This document shows positions 28,379 to 36,833 of a stretch of DNA of 64,000 nucleotides, piece by piece (the first letter of the stretch is position 1; every line of letters begins with the position of its first letter). Origin of the DNA: Clostridium sp. (GTDB lineage: Bacteria; Bacillota; Clostridia; Clostridiales; Clostridiaceae); contig NZ_JAGHFX010000081.1 of NCBI RefSeq assembly GCF_017888565.1, positions 1 to 64,000 of the forward strand. The letters are read 5' to 3'. Below the pieces are notes generated by a model that saw only the letters and a list, made by a program, of their open reading frames with translations, ran no database searches and had not been told where the DNA came from. Both the position numbers and the translations under genes were made by a program.

Positions 28379-29521
28379 TTAAAAAAATCTAAATCTTCTA
28401 TCGATCAACTTATAATCAAGATCTGGAATAGTTTTGCCAAGTTCCTCAAATTTCGATTTTAGAAATTTTCTATTATAATCTACTTTTTCTATATTTCCAC
28501 CATATAAAGCTATTAACTCATTATAATAATAAGCCGCATCATAATCACCTAAAATAGAATAACAAACACATAATTGAATACTTGGAATCCAAGTGTAATA
28601 ATCTCTATTATCTATTCCAAGGTTATCTTTTTCATGAATACATCCCATTGCAACTTTATACCAGAATATTGCTTGCTTAATTTGTTTCTTACTTAAAAAT
28701 ATTTCTGCAAGTCTACAGCAAATATCAGCCCTAGGCACATCAAACTCAAAAGATTTTAAAATTATTTCTATCTTCTTTTCTGGCCTATTTATATTAGTAT
28801 AACACTGAATCAAGTTAGCTATAGCAGTTTTTATATCTTCCACCCAACCTAAATTAGTATCTAAAAAAGCCTCATATTTTTTAGTTGCTTCCTCGTAAAA
28901 ACCATTATAGTATAACTCATTAGCGTAATAAAATATATCTCTTACACTAAATTCTTCTCCTTCTTCTTCCATTTTATTGAAAATGATCAAATTTCTATTT
29001 CCACTAGGTTTAACTTTTCCATGATTTACGGAAATATCACTATTTAAACTAATTCCTCCTACTTCTAAATATTCGTGAATTCTTCCTATCCATTTAAAAT
29101 CCTTAGATCTTTTTACTAATCTATTTCTCTTCAATGAATAAGTTGTATTACCATTTGCATCTCTACTTAGAGAATACTCCATAGTTACAGTATCTACATT
29201 TCTATCCAAAGTTTCTTTTAGTATTTTAAATTTTTCTATATTATCTTCATCTAAATAGTCATCTGCATCAAGCCAAAAAATATATTCTTTACTAGCTTTG
29301 CTAAATGCATAATTTCTTGCTTTTGCAAAATCATCAATCCATTTAAAATTATATATTTTGCTATTAAAGCTTTTAGCTATATCTACTGTTTTATCGGTAG
29401 AACCAGTATCTACAATAATCATTTCATCTACTATATCTTTTACTGAAGATAAGCACCTAGCTAATGTCTTTTCTTCATCTTTTACTATCATACATAAGCT
29501 TATAGTAATTCTATTTGTCAA
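28379..29521 (-). CDS. GT2 glycosyltransferase with TPR-like C-terminus
   Basis: 380 residues. The N-terminal 200 are a family 2 GT-A fold: ISLCMIVKDEEKTLARCL, IIVDTGSTDKTVDIA, and the metal-binding YIFWLDADDYLDEDN. The rest is helical, with repeats resembling tetratricopeptide units (for example IFYYANELYYNGFYEEATKKYEAFL), as in SunS-like and related Firmicute enzymes. Start is TTG after GGGGGAT. It is soluble, so it may glycosylate a protein, peptide or cell-surface precursor from the cytoplasm. The acceptor is unknown. Confidence 0.85.
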   Translation of the reverse strand: MTNRITISLCMIVKDEEKTLARCLSSVKDIVDEMIIVDTGSTDKTVDIAKSFNSKIYNFKWIDDFAKARNYAFSKASKEYIFWLDADDYLDEDNIEKFKILKETLDRNVDTVTMEYSLSRDANGNTTYSLKRNRLVKRSKDFKWIGRIHEYLEVGGISLNSDISVNHGKVKPSGNRNLIIFNKMEEEGEEFSVRDIFYYANELYYNGFYEEATKKYEAFLDTNLGWVEDIKTAIANLIQCYTNINRPEKKIEIILKSFEFDVPRADICCRLAEIFLSKKQIKQAIFWYKVAMGCIHEKDNLGIDNRDYYTWIPSIQLCVCYSILGDYDAAYYYNELIALYGGNIEKVDYNRKFLKSKFEELGKTIPDLDYKLIDRRFRFF

Positions 29522-29683
29522 AGTTATCCCCCTTCACTCTATTAATATCTTCTATATACTATGTTTTAATGAATAATTTTGCTGTAATTTCACCAAAATA
29601 TATTTGAATATAATTTTTTGTCTTTTTATATATAAAATTTTACTTTAACTTATTTCTACTCTTTAAATTTTAAAATTTAATGA

Positions 29684-29723
29684 TATAATTATTTAGACAT
29701 CAATCGGTGCGGGCGGGCGAGGG
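29684..29723 (+). promoter_or_regulatory. Extended -10 promoter and G-rich leader of the purine permease
   Basis: TGATATAAT (extended -10, TATAAT at 29684-29689) lacks a good -35. Transcription would begin near 29696. The leader then carries GGTGCGGGCGGGCGAGGG (29706-29723), four closely spaced G-runs in very AT-rich DNA, able in principle to form an RNA G-quadruplex. I could not match it to the purine riboswitch core. Confidence 0.5.
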
Positions 29724-29751
29724 ATAAAGAAAAGAGGTTTTTACAGAAAGG

Positions 29752-31038
29752 ATGGACAATTTATTTAAACTTAATGAACACAAAACTAATTTTAAAACTG
29801 AGCTAGTAGCTGGGTTAACTTCTTTTTTTGCTGCAGTATATATTATTGTAGTTAATGCTAGTATTTTAAGTGATGGAGGTATATCACAGGAACCCCTTAT
29901 AATTGCAACTGTACTTGCTTCATTTGTAGGGTGCTTATTAGTATCTTTCATAAGTAATACACCACTTGTAATTATGCCAGGTATGGGAATTAATGCTCTA
30001 TTTACTTATACAATTGTATTAAGTATGGGCTTATCATTTAATCAAGCATTAGCAAGTGTTGTTATGGCTGGTATATTATTTTTAATTGTTGCTATTACAC
30101 CTTTAGCTAAAATATTAGATACATCTATACCTAATTCATTAAAAGAATCAATAACTATTGGGATAGGATTATTTATTACATTTTTAGGCTTTCAAAAAGG
30201 AGGTCTAATTATTTCTGATCCATCTACAATGGTCAAAATCGGATCACTTTCAGATCCAAGGGTAATATTTTTCATTGTTATGTTTTTACTAACAGTAATA
30301 CTATTTGCTAAAAATATTCCTGGTGGTTTTTTAATAAGTATAGTTGTTGGTACTATAGTAGCAATTTTATTAAACCTTGTTGATACAACAGGATTAAAAT
30401 TTTCATTGCCTAATTTTAATGAATATAAAGGAATTCTATTTAATATAGATTTAAGTGCATTTTTCACTATTCCTTTTTGGATTTCTACTTTTTCATTAAC
30501 TTTAGTTTTAGTTTTTGAAAATATAGGTTTATTACATGGACAAATAAACGGACTTTTAAAGGCTCCTGAAAAGCAAAATAAAGCATTAAATGCTATAGCA
30601 ATATCAACAATAACATGTGGCTTATTTGGAACAAGTCCTTCTGTTTCTACAGTTGAAGGGACAGCAGGAATAGCCGCCGGCGGAAAAACTGGTTTAACAT
30701 CATTAATTTCAGGATTACTGCTTTTAATATCCTTATTATTCATTCCATTTATAAATTTAATTCCTAATGAAGTAATTGCTCCAATTTTAATTATTATAGG
30801 AAGTTTAATGATTAAAGGAATAGTTAATATAGACTTTAATGATATTTCAGAAGCAATTCCATCATTTTTAATTATTGTTTTAATACCACTAACATTTAGT
30901 ATAGTAGATGGTATTGCATTTGGATTTATCTCATATACAATAATGAAACTTATAACTAAGAAGAAAGAGCAACTTTCAATTGTGATGTATATAATTTCAA
31001 TTGTATTTATAGTATATTTTATACTTCATAGTATTTAA
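29752..31038 (+). CDS. NCS2/AzgA-type purine permease
   Basis: 428-residue membrane protein with about 12-13 helices of the AzgA-like nucleobase:cation symporter branch, transporting adenine, guanine or hypoxanthine. The start (FKLNEHKTNFKTELVAGLTSFFAAVYI) and the signature VIMPGMGINALF are characteristic, as is GTSPSVSTVEGTAGIAAGGKTGL in the second half. The Shine-Dalgarno is poor: GAAAGG touches the ATG and AGAGG is 14 bases away, so initiation may be weak or regulated. An in-frame TAA upstream rules out a longer start. It converges on a Nudix gene. Confidence 0.9.
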   Translation: MDNLFKLNEHKTNFKTELVAGLTSFFAAVYIIVVNASILSDGGISQEPLIIATVLASFVGCLLVSFISNTPLVIMPGMGINALFTYTIVLSMGLSFNQALASVVMAGILFLIVAITPLAKILDTSIPNSLKESITIGIGLFITFLGFQKGGLIISDPSTMVKIGSLSDPRVIFFIVMFLLTVILFAKNIPGGFLISIVVGTIVAILLNLVDTTGLKFSLPNFNEYKGILFNIDLSAFFTIPFWISTFSLTLVLVFENIGLLHGQINGLLKAPEKQNKALNAIAISTITCGLFGTSPSVSTVEGTAGIAAGGKTGLTSLISGLLLLISLLFIPFINLIPNEVIAPILIIIGSLMIKGIVNIDFNDISEAIPSFLIIVLIPLTFSIVDGIAFGFISYTIMKLITKKKEQLSIVMYIISIVFIVYFILHSI

Positions 31039-31065
31039 AAAAATACGGCTAGGAAATTCCTAGCC
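31037..31065. terminator. Terminator between the purine permease and Nudix genes
   Basis: GGCTAGG (31047-31053) pairs with CCTAGCC (31059-31065). On the minus strand the stem is followed by TTTTTTT, so it ends the Nudix transcript whose stop lies inside it. On the plus strand the T-run is weaker. Confidence 0.78.
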
Positions 31066-31686
31066 TTCAATTATATCTTTATTAAAATCCTTCAAAAAAT
31101 CTTCTAACATTAATGCTGTAATACCCCAAATAACATAATTCTCATATTTATAAAATAATGATCTATATACTCCTTCTTTAAACTTATAATTCTTACCACC
31201 ATTTATTAAATCATAAGGAAAATCTCCTGATCGGTTAACTATAATCTTACTATTTTCTTCTCTAGGCTCATTGCTTAATAGGTAATCTAACGGAACTAAC
31301 ACTATATGATCAACTTCATCCTTATTAATATTTATATTATCAAAGTTTTTAATATATCCAACAAATGGATGTATTAACAAACTATAATGAGTAACTAATA
31401 AATTAAGTGGAGCTATTATTTCAAAATCTTCATTTGATAAGCCTAATTCCTCACATATTTCTCTAATGACAGCTTCCTTTTCATTTTCATTTAAATCTAT
31501 CTTGCCTCCTGGAAAAGAAATATCTCCTGGTTGACTTCTCATATGCATAGCTCTAACTTCAAAAACTATATTTAGCCTATCTTCTACTTCTACAAGTAAT
31601 ATAGCTACAGAAGCTCTTTTCATTTTTTCCCATCCATTTATATATGGACGATTATTATAAAACTTTTTAATAACATCTTTTATCAT
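31060..31686 (-). CDS. Nudix hydrolase, CoA pyrophosphatase type
   Basis: 208 residues with the Nudix box GGKIDLNENEKEAVIREICEELGL cut by the usual GX5EX7REUXEEXGU pattern (about 56-79). Directly before it is the CoA-pyrophosphatase-specific segment (RAMHMRSQPGDISFPGG). NudL/YeaB enzymes split CoA and its oxidised forms into phosphopantetheine and ADP. AAAAGGAG precedes the ATG. It has its own terminator and is probably monocistronic. Confidence 0.87.
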   Translation of the reverse strand: MIKDVIKKFYNNRPYINGWEKMKRASVAILLVEVEDRLNIVFEVRAMHMRSQPGDISFPGGKIDLNENEKEAVIREICEELGLSNEDFEIIAPLNLLVTHYSLLIHPFVGYIKNFDNININKDEVDHIVLVPLDYLLSNEPREENSKIIVNRSGDFPYDLINGGKNYKFKEGVYRSLFYKYENYVIWGITALMLEDFLKDFNKDIIEG

Positions 31687-31788
31687 CTTTTTACTCCTTT
31701 TATTTTTACCTTAATACAGTATTATTTAATACATAATTCTATATAAATAAATTTTTCTGCATTTTTCAACTGAAAACATTTAAATAGT

Positions 31789-31817
31789 TTGAATATTTAT
31801 TACATATATTGTATAAT
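31789..31817 (+). promoter_or_regulatory. Promoter of the 72-aa gene
   Basis: TTGAAT (31789-31794) and TATAAT (31812-31817) with a 17-bp spacer, about 30 bp before the start codon. Confidence 0.65.
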
Positions 31818-31847
31818 ATTGTTAATATTATACAGGGGTGTGATTTA

Positions 31848-32066
31848 ATGAAAATAAATAACTGCTACGAAGCAGCATTAAGAATGTTTGAACTTTCTGA
31901 AGAATTAAGTATATTATTAGACCAAAATCAAGTAGCAAAGACAAATAGAGAAAAAGAAATTTTATCTAGTAAAATTGATAGAGTTGAAATAGAATTCTTA
32001 ACATTAAAACATTCACTAGACAAAATTCCATATGAAGAAAAAAATTTGTCTATTTTTAATTTATAA
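31848..32066 (+). CDS. Small helical protein, 72 aa
   Basis: Start is ATG 31848 after GGGGTGTGA. The protein is almost all alpha-helical and charged (EAALRMFELSEELSILLDQN, then REKEILSSKIDRVEIEFLTL), with no signal peptide. Short two-helix proteins with a SEEL-like motif recall Spo0E-type phosphatases of Spo0A, but the exact SQELD signature is absent, so I do not assign that function. It has a clear promoter and terminator and is one of few plus-strand genes in this part. Confidence 0.65.
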   Translation: MKINNCYEAALRMFELSEELSILLDQNQVAKTNREKEILSSKIDRVEIEFLTLKHSLDKIPYEEKNLSIFNL

Positions 32067-32091
32067 AAAACCTAAAAATCTATTCAATAAA

Positions 32092-32126
32092 GCCTCCATA
32101 GAATGCTCTACGGAGGCCATTTTTTA
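32092..32126. terminator. Bidirectional terminator
   Basis: GCCTCCATAGA (32092-32102) pairs with TCTACGGAGGC (32107-32117), followed by ATTTTTTATT on the plus strand and TTTATTG on the minus. It ends the 72-aa gene and the converging 75-aa gene. Confidence 0.82.
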
Positions 32127-32351
32127 TTCTTTAATTATTTTATCAAGAATTTCTACTCTTTCATCACCTAAATATGGATATAGTTTTAATGATATTTTAC
32201 CATCTTTATAAACTCTATCTCCATTTGCTTCAACTATTTTCTTGACTTTACTTTCTAAATTTTCATAACTCAGTAAATCCTCTAAATAATTATCTACTAA
32301 GTCCTTTAAACAAGTTGCTAATTCCTTTGGATTTCTATATACGGCTCTCAT
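32124..32351 (-). CDS. TIGR04540-like small protein
   Basis: 75 residues from the ATG at 32351, which has AAGGAG six bases upstream; the ATG at 32357 touches that site and is unlikely. MRAVYRNPKELATCLKDLVDNY looks like the small clostridial family I know as TIGR04540, which has no assigned function. It is acidic and soluble, with helices followed by a short beta/loop segment (DRVYKDGKISLKLYPYLG). The family call is from memory and moderate. Confidence 0.65.
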   Translation of the reverse strand: MRAVYRNPKELATCLKDLVDNYLEDLLSYENLESKVKKIVEANGDRVYKDGKISLKLYPYLGDERVEILDKIIKE

Positions 32352-32826
32352 GTTCATCTCCTTAATACTTTTCTATAGTTTCATAAGCTAATTATAAATA
32401 CTATAAGAGTTTTTTTCTAGTATTATTTTGAAAAAAATTTCATATTTTATGCACATTGATTTAAAAAACTATATTTTCCATAAATAAATCATATCAAACA
32501 CCTTTTATCTTTATTAATTTCTTCTGTGATCCACATTATTTTATTTCACCAATATCTATATAATCCTATTATGCTATCATATAATCTATAGTTCATAGTA
32601 TATAAAAACTATTACTAATTATGTTTTATTACTAAGAAGTCTTTCTATTCCTTTTTAGGCTATAATTTAAGTTTGTTTTATCATCTTTAGTAAGGGTCTC
32701 TATATTTAAAGTGGCAATTGTCTATGAAAGTTCAACCAATAGCTATATATAGAATTTATCTTACAGATAAAAAAACTATCTAAATAATCCAAACTAAATA
32801 CTTAAATATTCTCATAATTATACCAA
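32352..32826. other. 475-bp intergenic region, nothing firm
   Basis: AT-rich DNA between the TIGR04540-like gene and a lipoprotein gene. I see no open frame with a ribosome-binding site, no strong hairpin with a T-run and no RNA gene. It may hold a decayed gene, but I could not recover a reading frame. Confidence 0.4.
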
Positions 32827-33372
32827 TTAATTAAACATATTTATTTCCGAACTTTTTTCTGCTTTTGTTTCATAAACTTTAACTTTTCCATCATTAGAAA
32901 TCCATGAAATTGCCTCTTCAGTAAATTCACTTTCTGTTTTCATTGGAATTATTAAATATTCTCCCTCTTCTATACCATCAGATATCTTTTCATAATTAAT
33001 ATCTCTTTCTCTTTTTATATAATCACTAGAATTCAATCCTTTAGATGCATTTATTTTATGAATCCTTATGTCCTTAGCTTCTGATTTAGTCGTCATTATA
33101 TAAATAGAATCTCCCTCTCTATTTACTGCAATTGATAATGATCCTTCTGAACTTAAATCCTCTTGTACTTTATTCATTAAATCTTCTATATTTATATTTT
33201 TCTCTTTAAATGAAGCTTTTATAATTACAGTATCATCATTATCTTTAACAGTTCTTTCTTTATCTTGTGCTTTATCCTGCACATTAGATTCAGTTTCATT
33301 ATAATTTTTTTGGTTGCTACAAGAATAAAATGTTGAAATTACTAAAAATAATAAAATAATAATCTTTTTCAT
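32827..33372 (-). CDS. Putative lipoprotein, 181 aa
   Basis: The N-terminus is a lipoprotein signal: MKK, a hydrophobic stretch to residue 16, then FYSC with Cys18 as the likely lipid-modified residue. A polar Asn/Glu/Gln/Asp-rich linker (about 20-48) follows. The folded part reads as alternating strands and helices (TVIIKASFKEKNINIEDLMN, SLSIAVNREGDSIYIMTT, GEYLIIPMKTESEFTEEAIS). AGGAG precedes the ATG. I do not recognise the family; it is expected on the outer face of the membrane. Confidence 0.75.
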   Translation of the reverse strand: MKKIIILLFLVISTFYSCSNQKNYNETESNVQDKAQDKERTVKDNDDTVIIKASFKEKNINIEDLMNKVQEDLSSEGSLSIAVNREGDSIYIMTTKSEAKDIRIHKINASKGLNSSDYIKRERDINYEKISDGIEEGEYLIIPMKTESEFTEEAISWISNDGKVKVYETKAEKSSEINMFN

Positions 33373-33666
33373 ATATTTTCTCCTAAGTTTAATAAATTTG
33401 ATATAATTAGTATTCCAATTTTTTTATAAAAAACTTATTATTCCTTATCAATTAGTAATTATAAAAATTATATCACCCAAGCAATATATGTATTTGAAGT
33501 TATTATTTTAATATAAACCTATGTACTGAAAGCTGAAATTACATTTAATAACTTCAATTAATGCTATCTATAGATATGTGTAATATTTCATATAGAAATA
33601 TAAAGTTATGATTAAGTATAAAAAGATAGCTTAAAATCAGAATTTATATAATAAAATTTATGCTAA
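33373..33666. other. Intergenic region with a 12-bp inverted repeat
   Basis: TTGAAGTTATTA (33494-33505) and its exact complement (33546-33557) are separated by 40 bp. The 12-bp arms could form a long hairpin, but no T-run follows closely. The rest is AT-rich and includes the lipoprotein promoter region. No gene is visible. Confidence 0.45.
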
Positions 33667-33708
33667 AAAAATGGAGCTATGTTATATTCATTAATATAGC
33701 TCCATTTT
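33667..33708 (-). terminator. Terminator overlapping the end of the YgjP-like gene
   Basis: AAAATGGAGCTAT (33668-33680) pairs with ATAGCTCCATTTT (33696-33708). On the minus strand a T-run follows, and the stop codon lies inside the stem. Confidence 0.75.
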
Positions 33709-34363
33709 CCTTTAGCCAATATTTACTTTCTTTATAACTCGGACAGTGTAATTCAACTAATTTCCAAAATTCTTTCGAATGATTCATTTGCTTTATATGG
33801 CATAATTCATGAATAATAATATAATCCATAACAAATTGCGGCATAAGAACAAGTCTCCAATTCAATCTTATTTCTTTTCTCGAATTACAACTTCCCCAAA
33901 GACTTTTCTGATTTTTAATAATTATCTTACTAGGCTTTATATAAATATCATTAGAAATATCCATAACTCTTTTTCCAACAATATCTATAGCTAATTTTTT
34001 ATACCACCCTATTAATAATGCATTAATATACTCGCTATTTAAGTCTTTACTATTTATAATTATATTACTATTATCCTTCATTATATTATCTTCATCTGAT
34101 TTATTTATTATTAGATTATAATATTTTCCTAATAAGATAACTTTATTGTCAGTGGAGTTTTTTTTATTCATCCTATCTAGAGATTTTAATATCCAATTAG
34201 CCTTTCTAATAATTAAATCATCAATATAGCTATAATCTATTCCTATTGGTGCACTTACTTTTATATCTCCAGTAGTTTCAATCTTTATAGAAATATTTTT
34301 CTTTTTCTTAAAAATCAATATATATTCAATAGTTTGATTATTGAAATTAACTTTTCTATTCAT
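33677..34363 (-). CDS. YgjP-like (DUF45/M48-type) metallopeptidase
   Basis: 228 residues with the C-terminal zinc motif HELCH in YIIIHELCHIKQMNHSKEFWKLV, and the family hallmark QKSLWGSCNSRKEIRLNWRLVLMP just before. The N-terminal half is beta-rich. The fold is related to SprT/WLM peptidases; the cellular substrate is unknown. There is no good Shine-Dalgarno, but the upstream MFS gene ends 15 bp before the ATG, so translation may be coupled. Confidence 0.87.
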   Translation of the reverse strand: MNRKVNFNNQTIEYILIFKKKKNISIKIETTGDIKVSAPIGIDYSYIDDLIIRKANWILKSLDRMNKKNSTDNKVILLGKYYNLIINKSDEDNIMKDNSNIIINSKDLNSEYINALLIGWYKKLAIDIVGKRVMDISNDIYIKPSKIIIKNQKSLWGSCNSRKEIRLNWRLVLMPQFVMDYIIIHELCHIKQMNHSKEFWKLVELHCPSYKESKYWLKENGAILMNIT

Positions 34364-34378
34364 ATAAATAACACTAAT

Positions 34379-35530
34379 TTATCTTATAGATTTCTTTGAA
34401 TTTGGTAAGAAACTAAAGAAGATCACTACTGATAATATTAATAATATAAATCCTAATATATACATCCCAGCATAACCAAATTTCCCTTGAATTAAGCTAT
34501 AAATAGATGGATATATAAAATTAGAACCTCCAGTACTTAATACAGATAGTACTGCAAAAGAGGTAGCAACTAAATTCTCATCTAATATTTCTCTTAAATA
34601 TTTAAATAAGAAACTTAAATATAATCCATACATTATTCCATGAAGTTGATCTCCTAAAACTATAAGAAAAACACTTCCACTAGAGAATAGTAGAACTTTA
34701 ATTGCAGCTATTGATAAAGCAATAGTAAGACACTTTTTGCTATTAGAATTGCTTAAATATTTAGCAATTATCATAAATGCAAAGAATTCAATTACAACCC
34801 TAAAACTTATTGATGCACTATATATCTCATTTGCTTTATTTACATCACCAACTATATCTACTAAATAAGAAGAATAAGCAAAATCTAAGCCCATATAGCT
34901 ACCCATACCTAAAAATACTACTATTATAAGAAATATAATATTCTTATCTTTAAATAAATCTGTTATTCTAGTGTTATTTTGCTTCTCATTTATTTCTATA
35001 TCGTCCTTAAACTTTAGGAGGATAACTAACATCATTGCACTAACCATAAACAATGCCAAAATATGTAATATCCTATATCCGAATTTATTTATAATAATAC
35101 CTGCAATAAATACTATACATGCATATCCTATAGATCCCCATTTTCTTATATCTGAAAATTCATAACCATTTCTTATTGATAATTCTTCAATATATATTTC
35201 AAATATTCCTGCTACTGATCCAAGTAAAGATCCATATATAGGAGCAAATATTATAGATAAATTCTCATTTATAAACATAAGTCCTACTATAGATATAAAA
35301 ACGCTAACTAAGTAAATTAATATAAACCTATTTTTATTTTTTACTTTAGAAAATCTATTAGATAATATAGGTTGTGCAACTAAAGTAAATAATGCACCTA
35401 TTGAGACTACTCGTCCGACTTCTCCTAATGATAAACCAATTTCTTGATTTAAATAAGGAAAGTAAAATGTTGTTAATATACTAAAAACTCCGAATGTTAA
35501 GAAGGTCGTCATGCTATAATACTTCTTCAT
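34379..35530 (-). CDS. MFS transporter (MFS_1-like)
   Basis: 383 residues with 12 predicted membrane helices of the major facilitator superfamily, resembling the LacY/nucleoside-symporter-like branch (start YYSMTTFLTFGVFSILTTFYFPYL; loop NRFSKVKNKNRFILIYL). Start is ATG 35530 after GGAGGT; the upstream in-frame ATG at 35545 overlaps that site. It precedes a YgjP-like peptidase gene by 15 bp. Substrate unknown. Confidence 0.82.
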   Translation of the reverse strand: MKKYYSMTTFLTFGVFSILTTFYFPYLNQEIGLSLGEVGRVVSIGALFTLVAQPILSNRFSKVKNKNRFILIYLVSVFISIVGLMFINENLSIIFAPIYGSLLGSVAGIFEIYIEELSIRNGYEFSDIRKWGSIGYACIVFIAGIIINKFGYRILHILALFMVSAMMLVILLKFKDDIEINEKQNNTRITDLFKDKNIIFLIIVVFLGMGSYMGLDFAYSSYLVDIVGDVNKANEIYSASISFRVVIEFFAFMIIAKYLSNSNSKKCLTIALSIAAIKVLLFSSGSVFLIVLGDQLHGIMYGLYLSFLFKYLREILDENLVATSFAVLSVLSTGGSNFIYPSIYSLIQGKFGYAGMYILGFILLILSVVIFFSFLPNSKKSIR

Positions 35531-35616
35531 TTGTATTACCTCCATTTATTATTGCTACCTATAAATTTTATCATTTGTAGATAGTAATGTAAATAATAAG
35601 CATTTAATAAGCAACA

Positions 35617-35648
35617 AAATGCTATCTTAGAAATCTAAGATAGCATTT
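35617..35648 (-). terminator. Terminator of the desulfoferrodoxin gene
   Basis: AAATGCTATCTTAGA (35617-35631) pairs perfectly with TCTAAGATAGCATTT (35634-35648). It lies 10 bp beyond the stop. The T-run on the minus-strand side is short (TTTTGTTGC). Confidence 0.75.
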
Positions 35649-35658
35649 ATATTATCTA

Positions 35659-36039
35659 TTATTTATTGCTCCACAATCCATGTAAATTACAGTATTCTCT
35701 AACTCTATCTACATTACCACTTACTTTAAATGTAGCCTGTGGTTTTTCACCTGGGTTTAATTCTTTTCTTAAAACCTCACCATCAGTAGTTATAACTTCT
35801 ACCCATTGAATGAAATGCTCGTCCACCATTGGATGATCAACTTCTCCAACTTTAACTAAAAGCTCTCCATCTTTTTCTACAGCTACTGGTATATGTTTTT
35901 CTACAGCAGCATCAACAGTGTTCTCATTTAATAAAGTCATTTGCTTACCACAACATACTAAAGTTCCCATTGCTTCATTTAAAACTTCAACCATTGATCC
36001 ACATACTTCACATTTATATACTTGTAATTTCTTTACCAT
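35659..36039 (-). CDS. dfx: Desulfoferrodoxin / superoxide reductase
   Basis: 126 residues. The N-terminal desulforedoxin domain has the Cys4 iron site (YKCEVCG and VCCGK). The C-terminal superoxide reductase centre shows its His/Cys ligands in EKHIPV, DHPMVDEHFIQW and the final CNLHGLW. It reduces superoxide to peroxide without making oxygen, the standard defence of anaerobes. Start is ATG 36039, with AAGGAG eight bases upstream; a GTG nine bases earlier is less likely. Monocistronic. Confidence 0.95.
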   Translation of the reverse strand: MVKKLQVYKCEVCGSMVEVLNEAMGTLVCCGKQMTLLNENTVDAAVEKHIPVAVEKDGELLVKVGEVDHPMVDEHFIQWVEVITTDGEVLRKELNPGEKPQATFKVSGNVDRVREYCNLHGLWSNK

Positions 36040-36114
36040 AAAATTCACTCCTTATTTAATAAATAATTTATGATATATATTTTACTACACTTTTCCGATA
36101 CTTACAAATTTTTC

Positions 36115-36522
36115 TTATAGATTTAAAGCATCTTCTGCTAAGGTTCTTACATAATTATAATCATTTACTTCAAAATACTCATAAAATATGCCAACCCCTA
36201 AATATTCCATTAGATTTTTTAATTTATTTGCCAAAATTTCGGTTCCAGGACTTACATCATGCTTTCTGCCATTTAAATATTCTACAAGCATTAAATTTGA
36301 AACATACACTATAATACTAGTAGCATTATTAAATTTTGATATTTCATCTACGCCTTGCAAGATAGCATAGATTTGTGCCTCTGAGCAAGTTCCTACCCCT
36401 ACATTTCTTGAAAATGAAATCTCTTCTCCATGATCACTCAAAATTACTCCACCAATTCCAATATCACTTTGAAAATTTCTTGTATTTTTGCATTTACCAT
36501 TTACATAAAGTCTATACTTCAT
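36115..36522 (-). CDS. RNase H-fold (RVT_3-like) protein, catalytically degenerate
   Basis: 135 residues aligning with small RNase HI-like proteins: strand-1 YRLYVNGKCKNT, IGIGGVIL, helix SEAQIYAILQGVDEI, strand IIVYVSNLMLVEYLNG and C-terminal VRTLAEDALNL. The first Asp of the active site (normally DG) is Asn (VNG), and the third-strand Asp (normally DS) is Ser-Asn, while the helix Glu and the last Asp are kept. It therefore probably lacks nuclease activity or uses altered metal binding. GGAGG precedes the ATG. Function unknown. Confidence 0.7.
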   Translation of the reverse strand: MKYRLYVNGKCKNTRNFQSDIGIGGVILSDHGEEISFSRNVGVGTCSEAQIYAILQGVDEISKFNNATSIIVYVSNLMLVEYLNGRKHDVSPGTEILANKLKNLMEYLGVGIFYEYFEVNDYNYVRTLAEDALNL

Positions 36523-36833
36523 ATATCCTCCACTTATAAACTTATATACTATAAAAATATTCTAAATTTAAGCTTATTATTCTCTAATTAATTTAAATAA
36601 TATATGAATTTAAATATTAAATATAATTCTAATATATATATTTAAAACTTAAGTTCAATATAAAAACATATATAATAATAATCTGCTATTGTTTTATCTT
36701 ACTTTATCTAAATAAATAACTGATTTAATCCTAATAAAATTATCTGTCTAAATAACCTACAACCAATTAATTGCTTTTTTTACTCTTATTTTTTATACTA
36801 AAGAATAAATAAAATAATATTACGGAGGCTTTT
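36523..36833 (+). promoter_or_regulatory. Intergenic region with promoter of the S66 peptidase gene
   Basis: TTGCTT (36771-36776) and TATACT (36794-36799), 17-bp spacing, lead to the ATG at 36834. The remaining AT-rich DNA between the divergent genes shows no other structure. Confidence 0.5.

Noticed and set aside
29684..29751. Purine riboswitch before the NCS2 permease
   Set aside because: Leader of about 55 nt is too short and lacks the three-way junction core; only the G-rich motif is present.
30192..30743. 183-codon minus-strand frame inside the purine permease
   Set aside because: Antisense to a clear NCS2 permease, low-complexity composition, no ribosome-binding site; a shadow.
31848..32066. 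Spo0E-type phosphatase
   Set aside because: Two-helix size fits, but the SQELD signature is not present.
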